The notes below the pieces were generated by a model, which had not been told where the DNA came from, searched no databases, and was given only the letters and a program-made list of their open reading frames with translations. The position numbers were made by a program, and so were the translations under genes. From assembly GCF_013364235.1 (NCBI RefSeq), contig NZ_CP054919.1:3158247-3222246 (forward strand): a DNA stretch of 64,000 nt, written 5' to 3'. Below, one piece after another: positions 53,675-63,445 of the stretch. The DNA is from Kitasatospora sp. NA04385 (GTDB lineage: Bacteria > Actinomycetota > Actinomycetes > Streptomycetales > Streptomycetaceae). Numbering within the stretch: position 1 is the first letter of the stretch; each line of letters opens with the position of its first letter.

Positions 53675-55200
53675 CAGCCGCCTCCGAGGAGGTGCTTGAC
53701 GGCCGGGTCGGAGAGGCCGAGGAGCAGGGCCGGCCACAGGCCCGCGAGCAGGGTGAGCGCGGCGAGCGGCGTCCAGCTGGCGGCCTCGTAGCCCTTGAGG
53801 TCGGGCAGGTCGGTGACCGGGGCGGGCTGCTTCGGGTCGCCCATGCAGACTCGCTTGACCACGATCAGCAGGTAGGCGGCGGTCAGCAGGGTGCCGAGGC
53901 CGGCCAGGGCCATGTAGGTGACGAACGCGGGCCGGGAGAGTCCGCCGGCCGGGTCGAACGCGCCGTACATGGCGAGCAGTTCGCCCCAGAAGCCGGCCAG
54001 GCCGGGCAGGCCGAGGCTGGCGACGGCGGCGAAGGCGAGCAGGGCACCGATCCGGGGGGCGCGGCCGTAGAGGGCGGCGCCGGTGGCCCCGGACAGGGTG
54101 TCGAGATCGGCGGTGCCGTAGCGGTCCTTCACCGCGCCGACCACGAAGAACAGCAGGCCGGTGATCAGGCCGTGCGCGACGTTGGCGAACAGCGCGCCGT
54201 TCAGGCCGACCGGGGTGAGCGAGGCGATGCCGAGCAGCACGAAGCCCATGTGGCCGACCGAGGAGTACGCGATCAGCCGCTTGAGGTCGCCCTTGGCGCC
54301 GGGCCGGGCCAGGGCCAGGCAGGCGAGCGAGCCGTAGACGATGCCGACGGCGGCGAACGCGCCCAGGTAGGGGGCGAAGGTCGCGGTGCCGTCGGGGACG
54401 ATCGGCAGCAGGACGCGGACCAGGCCGTAGGTGCCCATCTTGAGCATCACGCCGGCCAGCAGCACCGAGCCCGCGGTGGGGGCGGCGGTGTGCGCGTCGG
54501 GCAGCCAGGAGTGCAGCGGCCAGGCGGGGGCCTTCACGGCGAGGCCGATCAGGATCGCCAGCGCGGCGATCAGCTGGGTGGTGTGGGACAGGCCGCCGCC
54601 GTGCGCGTCGGCGAGCTTCACCATGTCGAAGGTGCCGGCCTTGACGCCGATCAGCAGGAAGCCGAGCAGCATCACGGCGGAGCCGAGCAGGGTGTACAGG
54701 ATGAACCGGTTGGCGGCCGCGACCTTCTGCCCGCTGCCCCAGCGCGCGATCAGGAAGTACATCGGGATCAGCACGATCTCGAAGGCCAGGAAGAACAGCA
54801 CCAGGTCGAGCACCGCGAAGGTGGCGAGCATGCCGGTCTCCAGCAGGAGCAGCAGCCCGGTGAAGGCCCGGCCGCCGGGCCCGGCGGGGAGCTTCTTCAC
54901 CGAGTAGAGCGCGCACAGGAAGGTGAGCAGGGCGGTGAGCACCAGCAGCGGCAGCGAGATGCCGTCGGTGCCCAGGTGCAGGCGGACGTCCAGGGCGGGG
55001 ATCCAGGAGACGTCGGTGACGGCCTGCATCCGGCTCGGGTCGTCGTGGTCGAAGCCCGCGGCGAGCGCGATCGACAGCAGCAGGGTGCCGCCGGTGACGG
55101 TGGTGCCGAGGCGCAGCGCCTGCTTGTCGCCGATCGGGGCGAGCATCAGGGCGGCGCCGAGCAGCGGCAGGGCCAGGAGGGCGATGAGGACCGCGTTCAT
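53674..55200 (-). CDS. nuoM: NADH-quinone oxidoreductase subunit M
   Basis: 508 residues; ATG at 55200 with TTGGAGC upstream. Antiporter-like subunit with the conserved EIVLIPMYFLI (key glutamate) and AVKAPAWPLHSWLPDAHTAA-type loop. It starts 196 bases after nuoL, the only large gap in an otherwise overlapping operon; that gap is filled by tandem repeats. Confidence 0.95.
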   Translation of the reverse strand: MNAVLIALLALPLLGAALMLAPIGDKQALRLGTTVTGGTLLLSIALAAGFDHDDPSRMQAVTDVSWIPALDVRLHLGTDGISLPLLVLTALLTFLCALYSVKKLPAGPGGRAFTGLLLLLETGMLATFAVLDLVLFFLAFEIVLIPMYFLIARWGSGQKVAAANRFILYTLLGSAVMLLGFLLIGVKAGTFDMVKLADAHGGGLSHTTQLIAALAILIGLAVKAPAWPLHSWLPDAHTAAPTAGSVLLAGVMLKMGTYGLVRVLLPIVPDGTATFAPYLGAFAAVGIVYGSLACLALARPGAKGDLKRLIAYSSVGHMGFVLLGIASLTPVGLNGALFANVAHGLITGLLFFVVGAVKDRYGTADLDTLSGATGAALYGRAPRIGALLAFAAVASLGLPGLAGFWGELLAMYGAFDPAGGLSRPAFVTYMALAGLGTLLTAAYLLIVVKRVCMGDPKQPAPVTDLPDLKGYEAASWTPLAALTLLAGLWPALLLGLSDPAVKHLLGGG

Positions 55201-55236
55201 CGGGGGCTCCAAGGGCGTGCCGGGACGGGGGAACGG

Positions 55237-55386
55237 TGACGCGACACAACATGACGCGTCACTAGATGACGCGGCATGACATGACGCGACACAAGATGAC
55301 GTGACACAAGATGACGCGGCACGACATGACGCGTCACTAGATGACGTGACACAAGATGACGCGACAGAGGATGACGCGACACGGGC
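55237..55386. repeat. Ten 15-bp tandem repeats between nuoL and nuoM
   Basis: Ten head-to-tail 15-base units, consensus TGACGCGACACAAGA, run from 55237 to 55386, followed by a partial unit that reaches the nuoL stop. Every unit keeps its length; several contain the palindrome TGACGCGTCA. As 15 is a multiple of three, the minus strand stays open and reads as a five-residue repeat with arginine and histidine, but no separate gene is implied. Units abut without spacers, so it is not CRISPR. Confidence 0.88.
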
Positions 55387-55396
55387 CGGTGACGTG

Positions 55397-57349
55397 TCAT
55401 GAGCCGACCGCCACCAGGACGGCGAGCAGGACGGCCCCGGCCAGCAGCGCGCTCAGGTAGCCCTGGACGTTGCCGGTCTGGGCGAAGCGCACGGCGCGGC
55501 CGAACCAGCCGGGGGCCGCGCCGGCGCCGCGCACGTACGTCTCGACCACGGCGCGGTCCAGGAACCGGACCAGCCTGGCGGCGGCCGCGGTGGGCCGGAC
55601 GAACAGGGCGCTGTAGAGCCGGTCGACGCCGAAGCCGTGCTGGGCGGGCCCGTACGCCGGGCCGAGCAGCAGGCGCCCCGGGTCGGTGGCGGGCTGCCCG
55701 GCGGCGGCGCGGGCGCCGACCCGGCGCCAGGCGGCGTAGGCGGCCAGGATGCCGAGCACGGCGGCGCCGGTGCCGAGCAGCATGGTGCCGACGGCGGGGC
55801 GCAGCGGTTCGCCGTCGAGCAGCGCGGGCAGCCACTGCGTGCGCAGCCCGAGCAGGCCGAAGCCCAGGGTGGGCACGGCCAGCACCCACAGCGGCCAGCG
55901 CATCGCGGCGGGTTCGGCGTGCGCCGGGTCGGCCTCGTCGATCTCCGGGGAGTACGGGGCGTCGGCGGGGGCGGCCGCGACCGGCTTGGCGTGGAAGGCG
56001 ACCAGCCAGAGCCGGGTGGCGTAGGCGGCGGTGAGCAGCGCGGTGAGCAGGCCGGCCACCAGGACCGTCCAGCCCGCGGCGGCGGGGACGGCCGAGGCGG
56101 GGCCGAGGTGGCCGGTGAGCGCCTCGCCGTGGGCGGCGTGCTCGGCGGCGGTGAGCACGGACTCCTTGGAGAAGAAGCCCGCGAGCGGCGGCAGGCCGAT
56201 CAGGGCGGCCAGGCCGAGGCCCATCGTCCAGTAGGCGTCGGGGACGCGGCGGCGCAGACCGTCGATCCGTGACATGGCACTGATCGAGTTGGTGTGCGCG
56301 GCGTGGATGACCACGCCGGCGGTGAGGAACAGCAGCGCCTTGAACGCGCCGTGCGAGACCAGGTGGAACACCGCGGCCTGCCGGTCGCCGGAGGCCAGCG
56401 CGCCGGCCATGTAGCCGAGCTGGCCGACGGTCGAGTAGGCCAGCACCCGCTTGAGGTCGTCCTGGGCGAGCGCGCACAGCGCGGAGCCGACCATGGTGAC
56501 GGCGGCCATCACGGCCAGCACCAGCAGCGCGGCGGAGGACAGCAGGAAGACCGGCAGCAGCCGGGCGACCAGGTAGATGCCGGCCGCGACCATGGTGGCG
56601 GCGTGGATCAGCGCGGACACCGGCGTCGGGCCGGCCATCGCGTCCGGGAGCCAGGTGTGCAGCGGGAACTGGGCGCTCTTGCCGGCGACGCCCGCGAGCA
56701 GCAGCAGCGCGATCAGGGTGGGGTGGTGCAGCCCGCCGTCGGCGGCGGTGCGCAGCACCTCGGTGATCCGGAAGCTGCCGGCGTCCGCGCCGAGCAGGAA
56801 CAGGCCGAACAGGAACGGCACGTCGCCGAGCTTGGTGACCAGGAAGGCCTTCAGCGAGGCGGTGCGGGCGTCGGCGCCCTCCCAGTGGTGGCCGATCAGG
56901 AAGTACGAGCAGATGCCCATCACCTCCCAGCCGACCAGCAGCACGATCAGGTCGCCGGAGTAGACGACCAGGAACATCGCGGCGGTGAACAGCGAGACCA
57001 GGGCCGCGTACGAGGGGTAGCGCGGGTCGTCCTTCAGGTACGCGGTCGAGTAGACCTGCACGCAGGTGGCGACCAGGCCGACCAGCACCGAGATCAGCGA
57101 GGAGAAGCCGTCCAGGTGCAGGGCGAGCGAGATGTCGGGCCCGCCGGTGGGGGCGAGCCGGGTGCCGGCGTCCAGGGTGGTGCCGGTGCCCAGCTGGAGG
57201 GCGGTGACCAGGGCCAGCACGGCGGAGGCCGCGACCGGCAGCACCGCCAGCGGGCGGGCCAGGCCGGGGTACCGGCGGCCGGTGGCCAGGCCGGCGGCCG
57301 CGCCGAGCGCGGGCAGCGCGGGGACGAGGATCGGCAGCGCGAGGTTCAT
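55397..57349 (-). CDS. nuoL: NADH-quinone oxidoreductase subunit L
   Basis: 650 residues from an ATG that overlaps the nuoK stop. Largest antiporter-like pump subunit. Conserved [20 protein letters not shown] (glutamate) and [20 protein letters not shown] loop (lysine) are intact, and the C-terminal lateral helix region is present. It ends right at the tandem repeat array. Confidence 0.96.
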   Translation of the reverse strand: MNLALPILVPALPALGAAAGLATGRRYPGLARPLAVLPVAASAVLALVTALQLGTGTTLDAGTRLAPTGGPDISLALHLDGFSSLISVLVGLVATCVQVYSTAYLKDDPRYPSYAALVSLFTAAMFLVVYSGDLIVLLVGWEVMGICSYFLIGHHWEGADARTASLKAFLVTKLGDVPFLFGLFLLGADAGSFRITEVLRTAADGGLHHPTLIALLLLAGVAGKSAQFPLHTWLPDAMAGPTPVSALIHAATMVAAGIYLVARLLPVFLLSSAALLVLAVMAAVTMVGSALCALAQDDLKRVLAYSTVGQLGYMAGALASGDRQAAVFHLVSHGAFKALLFLTAGVVIHAAHTNSISAMSRIDGLRRRVPDAYWTMGLGLAALIGLPPLAGFFSKESVLTAAEHAAHGEALTGHLGPASAVPAAAGWTVLVAGLLTALLTAAYATRLWLVAFHAKPVAAAPADAPYSPEIDEADPAHAEPAAMRWPLWVLAVPTLGFGLLGLRTQWLPALLDGEPLRPAVGTMLLGTGAAVLGILAAYAAWRRVGARAAAGQPATDPGRLLLGPAYGPAQHGFGVDRLYSALFVRPTAAAARLVRFLDRAVVETYVRGAGAAPGWFGRAVRFAQTGNVQGYLSALLAGAVLLAVLVAVGS

Positions 57350-57717
57350 GCGGCGGCCTGCTCCTTCTCGGCGTCGGCGGGCCCGGCGCCGGCGGGGTCG
57401 TCCGCCTCGTGGCGGTCGCCGAGCGCGGTGACCCCGTCGACGGCGGCGGTGCGGCGGGTGCGGTAGACCAGCAGCACGATGGCCAGGCCCAGGCCGATCT
57501 CGGCGGCGGCGATGGTGATGGTGAACAGGGTCAGCGCCTGTCCGGCGTGCAGGGTGTCGCGCAGCCAGACGTCGAAGGCGACCAGGTTGAGGTTGACCGC
57601 GTTGAGCATCAGCTCGACCGACATCAGCACCAGGACGACGTTGCGCCGGGCGAGCACGCCGTACACGCCGACGCTGAACAGCAGCACGGCGAGGACGGCG
57701 GGGTAGGCGAGGTGCAC
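57346..57717 (-). CDS. nuoK: NADH-quinone oxidoreductase subunit K
   Basis: 123 residues from a GTG at 57717. Three-span subunit; the conserved glutamates of the proton path are in [18 protein letters not shown] and [13 protein letters not shown]. The C-terminal 25 residues form a hydrophilic tail beyond the usual 100-residue length. Confidence 0.95.
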   Translation of the reverse strand: MHLAYPAVLAVLLFSVGVYGVLARRNVVLVLMSVELMLNAVNLNLVAFDVWLRDTLHAGQALTLFTITIAAAEIGLGLAIVLLVYRTRRTAAVDGVTALGDRHEADDPAGAGPADAEKEQAAA

Positions 57718-57718
57718 C

Positions 57719-58336
57719 TCAGCGCTCCTTCGGCTTCGGCGGGGCGGTGCGCAGCTTCCCGGCCCGGGGCCTGGCGCGGCCGCCCTCGGTGCGGGACAGC
57801 ACGATCGCGCCGATCAGGGCGGCGAGCAGCAGCACCGACAGCGCCTCGAACGGCAGCACCCAGTGCGAGAACAGGTACTCGCCGGTCAGCCGGGTGGTGC
57901 CGGCCGCGCCGGACAGGTCGATCCAGGACGAGCGGAACGCGTCGACCACCAGGGTGACCAGGGTGGCGGCGGAGGCGAGGCCGACCGCGAGCGCGGCCGG
58001 GCGGTTGCCGGAGTCGGCGTCCGGGGAGCGGCCGATCGGGGCGCGGGTCAGCATCAGGCCGAACAGCACCAGCACGATCACCGAGCCCAGGTACACCAGC
58101 ACCTGCACCCAGGCCACGAACTCGGCCGTCAGCAGCAGGAACTCGACCGCGAGCCCGCCCAGCGCGACCACCAGCCACAGCGCGGCGTGCACCAGCTGCC
58201 GGGTCGTCACCGAGACGACGGCCGCGCCGAGCACGAGCACACCGACCAGCAGGAAGACGATCTCCTGCCCGGTCGGCGAGAGGTACGAGCGCGCGGCGGG
58301 CTCCAGCGAGCCCGCCGCGGCCAGCAGGGTGCTCAA
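57719..58336 (-). CDS. nuoJ: NADH-quinone oxidoreductase subunit J
   Basis: 205 residues from a TTG at 58336 that overlaps the nuoI stop (TTGA), with GGGGAGAG upstream; a longer upstream frame is excluded by that overlap. Five-span subunit with [20 protein letters not shown] and [20 protein letters not shown], the latter typical of NuoJ helix 3. The basic C-terminus ends PPKPKER. Confidence 0.93.
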   Translation of the reverse strand: MSTLLAAAGSLEPAARSYLSPTGQEIVFLLVGVLVLGAAVVSVTTRQLVHAALWLVVALGGLAVEFLLLTAEFVAWVQVLVYLGSVIVLVLFGLMLTRAPIGRSPDADSGNRPAALAVGLASAATLVTLVVDAFRSSWIDLSGAAGTTRLTGEYLFSHWVLPFEALSVLLLAALIGAIVLSRTEGGRARPRAGKLRTAPPKPKER

Positions 58337-58887
58337 CTCTCCCCACCCTCCTCGGCGGCCGCCGCCGCTGCGGCGGCCAGCTTGTCGGCGGCCTTGCGGG
58401 CCATGGCGATCTCCTTGGGCTCCTCCGCCGCGGCGTCGTGCGCGGGCGGCGGCGGGACGGTCCACATCCACTCGCGCAGCCGCTCGCGCTCGTGGGTGAG
58501 CTCGCGGATGTCGGTCTCGGCGTACTCGAACTCCGGGGACCAGAACAGCGCGTCGAACGGGCACACCTCGACGCAGATCCCGCAGTACATGCAGAGCGAG
58601 AAGTCGATGGCGAAGCGGTCCAGCACGTTGCGGGTGCGGGCGCGGGCGTTCGGGTCGGCGGCGGGCAGCGTCTCCTTGTGGGAGTCGATGTAGATGCACC
58701 AGTCCGGGCACTCGCGGGCGCACAGCATGCAGACCGTGCAGTTCTCCTCCAGCAGCGCGATCACGCCGCGGGTGCGCGGCGGCAGGTCGGGCTGCACGTC
58801 GGGGTACTGCGCGGTGACGGTCTTCCGCATCATCGTGCGCATCGTGACGGCCAGGCCCTTGGCCAGGCCGGAGCCGGGAATTCCCAT
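58333..58887 (-). CDS. nuoI: NADH-quinone oxidoreductase subunit I
   Basis: 184 residues from the ATG at 58887, which overlaps the nuoH stop by one base. Two complete 4Fe-4S sets, [15 protein letters not shown] and [12 protein letters not shown], carry clusters N6a and N6b toward NuoB. The Ala/Glu-rich C-terminus is longer than in E. coli. Confidence 0.95.
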   Translation of the reverse strand: MGIPGSGLAKGLAVTMRTMMRKTVTAQYPDVQPDLPPRTRGVIALLEENCTVCMLCARECPDWCIYIDSHKETLPAADPNARARTRNVLDRFAIDFSLCMYCGICVEVCPFDALFWSPEFEYAETDIRELTHERERLREWMWTVPPPPAHDAAAEEPKEIAMARKAADKLAAAAAAAAEEGGES

Positions 58888-59846
58888 TACGAGATCGCCA
58901 CCTTGATGATGCCGGTCAGGGCGAGCTGGGCCAGCGCCAGCGGGATCAGCACCGTCCACGCGAAGCGCATCAGCTGGTCCTCGCGCAGGCGCGGGTAGGT
59001 GACGCGCAGCCAGAGCACCACGAAGGCCAGCGCGAAGGTCTTCACCAGCGTCCACAGCCAGCCGAGGTCGCCTTCGAACGGGCCGTGCCAACCGCCCAGG
59101 AAGAGCACCGAGGTCAGGCCGCAGAGCACCACGATGCCCGCGTACTCGGAGAGCAGGAACAGCGCGAAGCGCAGGCCGGTGTACTCGGTGTACGCGCCGA
59201 AGATGATCTCCGAGTCGGCCACCGGCATGTCGAACGGCGGGCGCTGCAGCTCGGCCAGGCCGGCCGTGAAGAACACGAACGCGCCGATCAGCTGCCACGG
59301 CACCCACCACCAGTGGAAGGCGTCCACGATGCCGGGCAGCGAGACGGTGCCCGCCGCCATCGCCACCGAGGCCGCGGCCAGCAGCATCGGCAGCTCGTAC
59401 GACATCAGCTGCGCGGCCGTGCGCAGCGCGCCCAGCAGCGAGAACTTGTTGGCCGACGCCCAGCCCGCCATCAGCGAGCCCAGCACGCCGATGCCCATCA
59501 CGGCCAGCACGAAGAAGATGCCCGCGTCGACCACCTGGCCGACCATCCCGTCCGGCCCGACCGGGATCACCAGCAGCACCAGCAGGTACGGCAGCAGCGC
59601 GACGGCCGGGGCGAGCTGGAAGACCCTGCGGTCGGCGCCGGCCGGGACGACGTTCTCCTTCTGGACGAACTTCACCCCGTCGGCGACCAGCTGCGCCCAG
59701 CCGTGGAACCCGCCCGCGTACATCGGGCCGAGCCGGCCCTGCATGTGCGCCATCACCTTGTGCTCGGCCTGGCCGACCACCAGCGGCAGCACCAGGAACG
59801 CCACCAGCGTGCCGACGCAGCGCAGCAGCGTGTCGAGGAGGTTCAC
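58887..59846 (-). CDS. nuoH: NADH-quinone oxidoreductase subunit H
   Basis: 319 residues from a GTG at 59846. Membrane subunit that shapes the quinone chamber. The [18 protein letters not shown] and [19 protein letters not shown] motifs (acidic residues near the quinone) are intact. The start overlaps the stop of the shifted nuoC frame (GTGA), which supports that frame as the true end of nuoC. Confidence 0.95.
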   Translation of the reverse strand: MNLLDTLLRCVGTLVAFLVLPLVVGQAEHKVMAHMQGRLGPMYAGGFHGWAQLVADGVKFVQKENVVPAGADRRVFQLAPAVALLPYLLVLLVIPVGPDGMVGQVVDAGIFFVLAVMGIGVLGSLMAGWASANKFSLLGALRTAAQLMSYELPMLLAAASVAMAAGTVSLPGIVDAFHWWWVPWQLIGAFVFFTAGLAELQRPPFDMPVADSEIIFGAYTEYTGLRFALFLLSEYAGIVVLCGLTSVLFLGGWHGPFEGDLGWLWTLVKTFALAFVVLWLRVTYPRLREDQLMRFAWTVLIPLALAQLALTGIIKVAIS

Positions 59847-60873
59847 GCGCCGTCTCCGTCCTGCTGCTGCTCGGTGGGCCCTTCGGTGGGCTCTTTGGCG
59901 GGCCGTTCGGTGGGTTGCTGCTCGGACCGTTCCGGCTGCTCGGGCTCCGGTTTCTCGTCCCGCGCCGGTACGGGCGTGTGCCACGGGGCGTCGGACGACT
60001 GGGTGCGGGCGGTGCGGCGCGGGGCCTCGGGCGGTGCGGCCGGGGTCTCGGGCGCGCCCTGGCTGACCGATCCCTCGCCGACGCTGCGGGTGCGGCGCGG
60101 CCGGTCGACCCGGCGGCTCCGGCGGCTCCGGCCGCGCGGGCCCCGGCCGCTCCGGCGGCGCGCGCGCCGCGGGCGGGGCGTTCGGCGACCGGCGGGAGGG
60201 TGCCCTTGAGCGGGCCCCACTCGTTCGGGTCGGGGACGCCGGGGGGCTGCATCTTGCGCCGGGCCGGGCCGCCGTGGTCGGCGGCCTCGCCGGGCTCCTT
60301 GGCGCCGGGCCAGTCCTTGGCGACCCGGGCGGCCAGCACGAAGTCCTTGCGCAGCGGGTGGCCCTCGAAGCCGTCCGGCAGCAGCAGGGTGACGGGGTGC
60401 GGGTGGCCCGGGAACTCGATGCCGAACATCTCCAGGGTCTCCCGCTCGTGCCAGGCGGCACCGGCGTACACCCCGACGGCGGTGGGCAGCGCGGCCTTCT
60501 CGCGCGGCACCCGGGTGCGCAGCAGCAGCCGGCGCACGCTGCCGGGCTCGCCGACGGCGGCCAGGTGCGCGCAGACGGCGAAGCCCCGGTCGAGGTCGTC
60601 GACGGCGCTCAGCCAGTCCAGGAAGGCCAGGCCGAGGACGTCGCGGGCCGCGGTGAGCGCCTCGATCCAGTGCTCGGCGGGCACGTCGACGGTGAGCAGG
60701 TCGTACGCCTCCGCGGCGGTCGCCCACGGCCCGACGGACGCGGCGGTGCGCTCGGCGGGCGTCGGCTCGGGCTGCGCCTCGGGGGCCGACTCGGGCTGCG
60801 CCGAGGGGGCCGGCTCGGGCTGTGCCTCAGGCGTCGGCTCGGGCGTGCCGGGCGGCTGGGGGTGGTCGGTCAC
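59843..60873 (-). pseudogene. nuoC: NADH-quinone oxidoreductase subunit C, apparent frameshift
   Basis: GTG at 60873 overlaps the nuoB stop. A 30-residue Pro/Gln/Glu repeat region precedes the 30-kDa subunit domain, which is intact ([54 protein letters not shown]). After [20 protein letters not shown] the frame becomes Gly/Ala then Arg/Pro nonsense, while the -1 frame gives [14 protein letters not shown] and [15 protein letters not shown], as I recall from Streptomyces NuoC tails, and stops at nuoH. One base appears to be missing between about 60070 and 60190. The catalytic fold is unaffected; a sequencing error is likely. Confidence 0.8.
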
Positions 60874-61523
60874 TGCGGGCCCTCCCCGGGCGCGGCGTCG
60901 GGCGCGGTCGCGGGCGCGGGCCGCAGCGGGCGGCGCAGCGCGTCGGCGGGCGCGGCGTAGCGCTGCGGGACGTCCTCGGCGGCGATCTTCTCCTGCAGCT
61001 TGAGGATGCCCTGGAGCAGCGCCTCGGGCCGGGGCGGGCAGCCGGGCACGTAGACGTCGACCGGGATGATCTGGTCGACGCCCTTGGTGACGGAGTACGA
61101 GTCCCAGTACGGGCCGCCGGAGTTGGCGCAGGCGCCGAAGGAGATGACGTACTTCGGCTCGGGCATCTGCTCGTACAGGCGCTTGACCGCGGGGGCCATC
61201 TTGTCGGTGACGGTGCCCGAGACGATCATCAGGTCGGCCTGGCGGGGGCCGGGCGCGAACGGGATGACACCCATCCGGATGAAGTCGTGCTTGGCCATCG
61301 ACGCGGCGATGAACTCGATCGCGCAGCAGGCCAGTCCGAAGTTGAAGCACCAGAGGCTGTAGCGGCGGCCCCAGTTGAGCACCACCTTGACCGGGTCCGG
61401 GGCGAGCCGGGCCAGCGGGCCGAGGCGGCGCTGTTCGACGGCCGCGCCGGGGCGGGCCGGGTCGGGGATGCCGAGCGGGACGGGGCCGTTGCCGGGCGTC
61501 CCGTGCGAGTGCGTCACGTCCAT
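60870..61523 (-). CDS. nuoB: NADH-quinone oxidoreductase subunit B
   Basis: 217 residues from the ATG at 61523; a GTG at 61517 that forms GTGA with the nuoA stop is an alternative start. It binds cluster N2 next to the quinone site: [24 protein letters not shown] and [13 protein letters not shown] carry the ligand cysteines. Alanine/proline-rich C-terminal tail. Confidence 0.96.
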   Translation of the reverse strand: MDVTHSHGTPGNGPVPLGIPDPARPGAAVEQRRLGPLARLAPDPVKVVLNWGRRYSLWCFNFGLACCAIEFIAASMAKHDFIRMGVIPFAPGPRQADLMIVSGTVTDKMAPAVKRLYEQMPEPKYVISFGACANSGGPYWDSYSVTKGVDQIIPVDVYVPGCPPRPEALLQGILKLQEKIAAEDVPQRYAAPADALRRPLRPAPATAPDAAPGEGPQ

Positions 61524-61921
61524 TCCAGGACGCCCTTCTTCCAGGCGTAGAGCAGTCCGACCGCGAGGAAGCCGATGAAGACGAACATCTCCACCAGCGT
61601 GGCCGCCCCGAAGCCGGCGGCGGCGAACACCGTGGCCCACGGGAACAGGTAGATCGCGTCGACCGCGAAGATTACGTACAGGAAGGCGTAGACGTAGTAC
61701 CGGACCTGGGTGTGCGCCCAGCCCTCGCCGACCGGGTCGACCCCGCACTCGTAGGCGAGCAGCTTCTCGGGGGTGTCGACCACCGGTCGCAGCAGTCGGT
61801 TCGCGGTGAAGGACACCGTGACGAAGAGGACACCGATGACCGCCAGCAGTCCGACCGCCGCGTAGGCGTCGAAGTAGCCGCTGCCGGCGGCGGGATCGGC
61901 AGCGAGCGGCTGCCACTCCAT
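61514..61921 (-). CDS. nuoA: NADH-quinone oxidoreductase subunit A
   Basis: 135 residues; first gene of the operon. Three-span subunit with the conserved [20 protein letters not shown] loop (cysteine near the quinone cavity) and [17 protein letters not shown]. Overlaps nuoB by 10 bases. The 288-base gap upstream, shared with a divergent kinase gene, should hold its promoter; none could be assigned firmly. Confidence 0.95.
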   Translation of the reverse strand: MEWQPLAADPAAGSGYFDAYAAVGLLAVIGVLFVTVSFTANRLLRPVVDTPEKLLAYECGVDPVGEGWAHTQVRYYVYAFLYVIFAVDAIYLFPWATVFAAAGFGAATLVEMFVFIGFLAVGLLYAWKKGVLEWT

Positions 61922-62209
61922 GGGTTACGCCCTTCTTCTTTGCCCGTCCATAACCATCGCTATCGCGGGAGTCTATGTGCACCGCTCGTTTACTCCGCCA
62001 CCTGCCCGTCCTGCAAGACGGACGGTGGACTTCCGCCGGACACCGGTCGGAATTCCGCTTGCGGACGGTCCGGGCCCGGGCCGCAGTGCGGGGGGTGGGG
62101 ATAACCCCCGGAAGAAGAGGGTGTGCAGCACCATGGCGGGGGGAGGTCGCCGACCGGGATGCTGGTGATCGACAAGCACCGGCGAGATCACCAGGAGAGG
62201 GCGCCGACC

Positions 62210-63364
62210 ATGGAGGACGAGGCGAAGCGCCCGTCGTTGTACGGAGCGCAGCTGTGGCGCGAGGTCAGCAACTCGCTGCTGAACCTCCCGGTCGGGCTGG
62301 CCGGGTTCGTGGTGGCCGTCGTGCTGCTGACGGCCGGGCTGGGGACGGCGGTGACGGTCGTCGGCCTGCCGCTGCTGGCCTTCGGGCTGAGCTGCTGCCG
62401 CTGGTTCGGCGGGCTGGGCCGCCGCCGGGCGCGGGCCGAGCTGCGCAGCACGGTGGCCGAGCCGGAGCCGCTGCGCCCGGCCCGGGCGGGGCTGTCCGGC
62501 CGGGTGGTGGCCGCCCTGGGGGACGGGCTGAGCTGGCGCTCCGCGCTGTACTGCGTGGTGCTGCTGATCTGGGGCGTCCTCAGCTTCACGCTGACGCTGG
62601 TGCTGCTGGTGGTCGGCTGGCCGGTGCTGCCCTGGGCGATGCGGGCGATCGGCGCGGTCTCCCGGTGGCTGGTGGAGTCGCTGCTGTCGCCGGGCGTGCT
62701 GGCCGAGCGGGTCCGCGAGCTGGAGGACGACCGGGGGGTGGTGGTCGACACCGCCGCGGCCGACCTGCGCCGCATCGAGCGCGACCTGCACGACGGCGCG
62801 CAGGCCCGGCTGGTGGCCCTGGCGATGGACCTGGGCCTGGCCAAGGAGAAGCTGACGGAGGATCCGGCGGCCGCGCAGCAGATGGTCGACGCGGCGCACG
62901 GCGAGGTCAAGCTGGCCCTGCAGGAGCTGCGCGACCTGGCCCGCGGCATCCACCCGGCGGTGCTCACCGACCGCGGGCTGGACGCGGCGCTCTCCTCGGT
63001 CGCGGCCCGCTGCACGCTGCCCGGCGGCGTCCGGGTGCACGTCGAGCTGGGCAACGAGCGGCCGGACTCCGCGGTCGAGGGCATCGCCTACTTCACCGTC
63101 AGCGAGCTGCTCACCAACGCCTCCAAGCACTCCGGCGCCCGCACCGCCTCGGTGGACGTCTGGCGGCAGGACGGCCGGCTGATGCTGACGGTGCGCGACG
63201 ACGGCCGCGGCGGGGCCCGGGTGCATCCGGGCGGCGGGCTGGCCGGCCTGGCCGAGCGCGCCGAGTCGGTCGACGGCGTGTTCGTGGTCGACAGCCCGGC
63301 GGACGGGCCGACCTCGGTGACGGTCGAGCTGCCCTGGCACACCCGGGCCGCCCGGGAGGCCTGA
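62210..63364 (+). CDS. Sensor histidine kinase, HisKA_3 family
   Basis: 384 residues from the ATG at 62210 with CAGGAGAGG upstream; an in-frame extension of 29 codons has no such signal. Two hydrophobic regions (about 26-62 and 112-145) form a membrane sensor of the putative-sensor type. H194 in [16 protein letters not shown] is the phosphoacceptor, followed by a HATPase domain ([25 protein letters not shown]). No response regulator gene is next to it. Signal unknown. Confidence 0.92.
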   Translation: MEDEAKRPSLYGAQLWREVSNSLLNLPVGLAGFVVAVVLLTAGLGTAVTVVGLPLLAFGLSCCRWFGGLGRRRARAELRSTVAEPEPLRPARAGLSGRVVAALGDGLSWRSALYCVVLLIWGVLSFTLTLVLLVVGWPVLPWAMRAIGAVSRWLVESLLSPGVLAERVRELEDDRGVVVDTAAADLRRIERDLHDGAQARLVALAMDLGLAKEKLTEDPAAAQQMVDAAHGEVKLALQELRDLARGIHPAVLTDRGLDAALSSVAARCTLPGGVRVHVELGNERPDSAVEGIAYFTVSELLTNASKHSGARTASVDVWRQDGRLMLTVRDDGRGGARVHPGGGLAGLAERAESVDGVFVVDSPADGPTSVTVELPWHTRAAREA

Positions 63365-63385
63365 CCCCGGGGTGCGGACGTGGAC

Positions 63386-63431
63386 GGGCCCGGAGTGCCG
63401 CCTCCCTTGCGCGGTACGGCACTCCGGGCCC
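63386..63431. terminator. Terminator between kinase and protease genes
   Basis: A 15-bp perfect stem (63386-63400 with 63417-63431) and a 16-base loop in the gap between two convergent genes; it can serve both. Confidence 0.75.
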
Positions 63432-63445
63432 GGGCCTGTCGGGCG

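Noticed and set aside
55237..55386. Possible CRISPR array
   Set aside because: Units are 15 bases, abut with no spacers and there are no cas genes.
55237..55400. Possible small gene encoding an Arg/His repeat peptide
   Set aside because: The frame is open only because the repeat unit is a multiple of three; there is no ribosome binding site or conserved start.
58333..61350. A continuous 1005-codon minus-strand reading frame covering nuoC to nuoI
   Set aside because: It crosses nuoH in the wrong frame. The intact nuoH and nuoI starts and the overlaps at each junction show it is the product of a frame change in the nuoC tail plus GC-rich codon bias.
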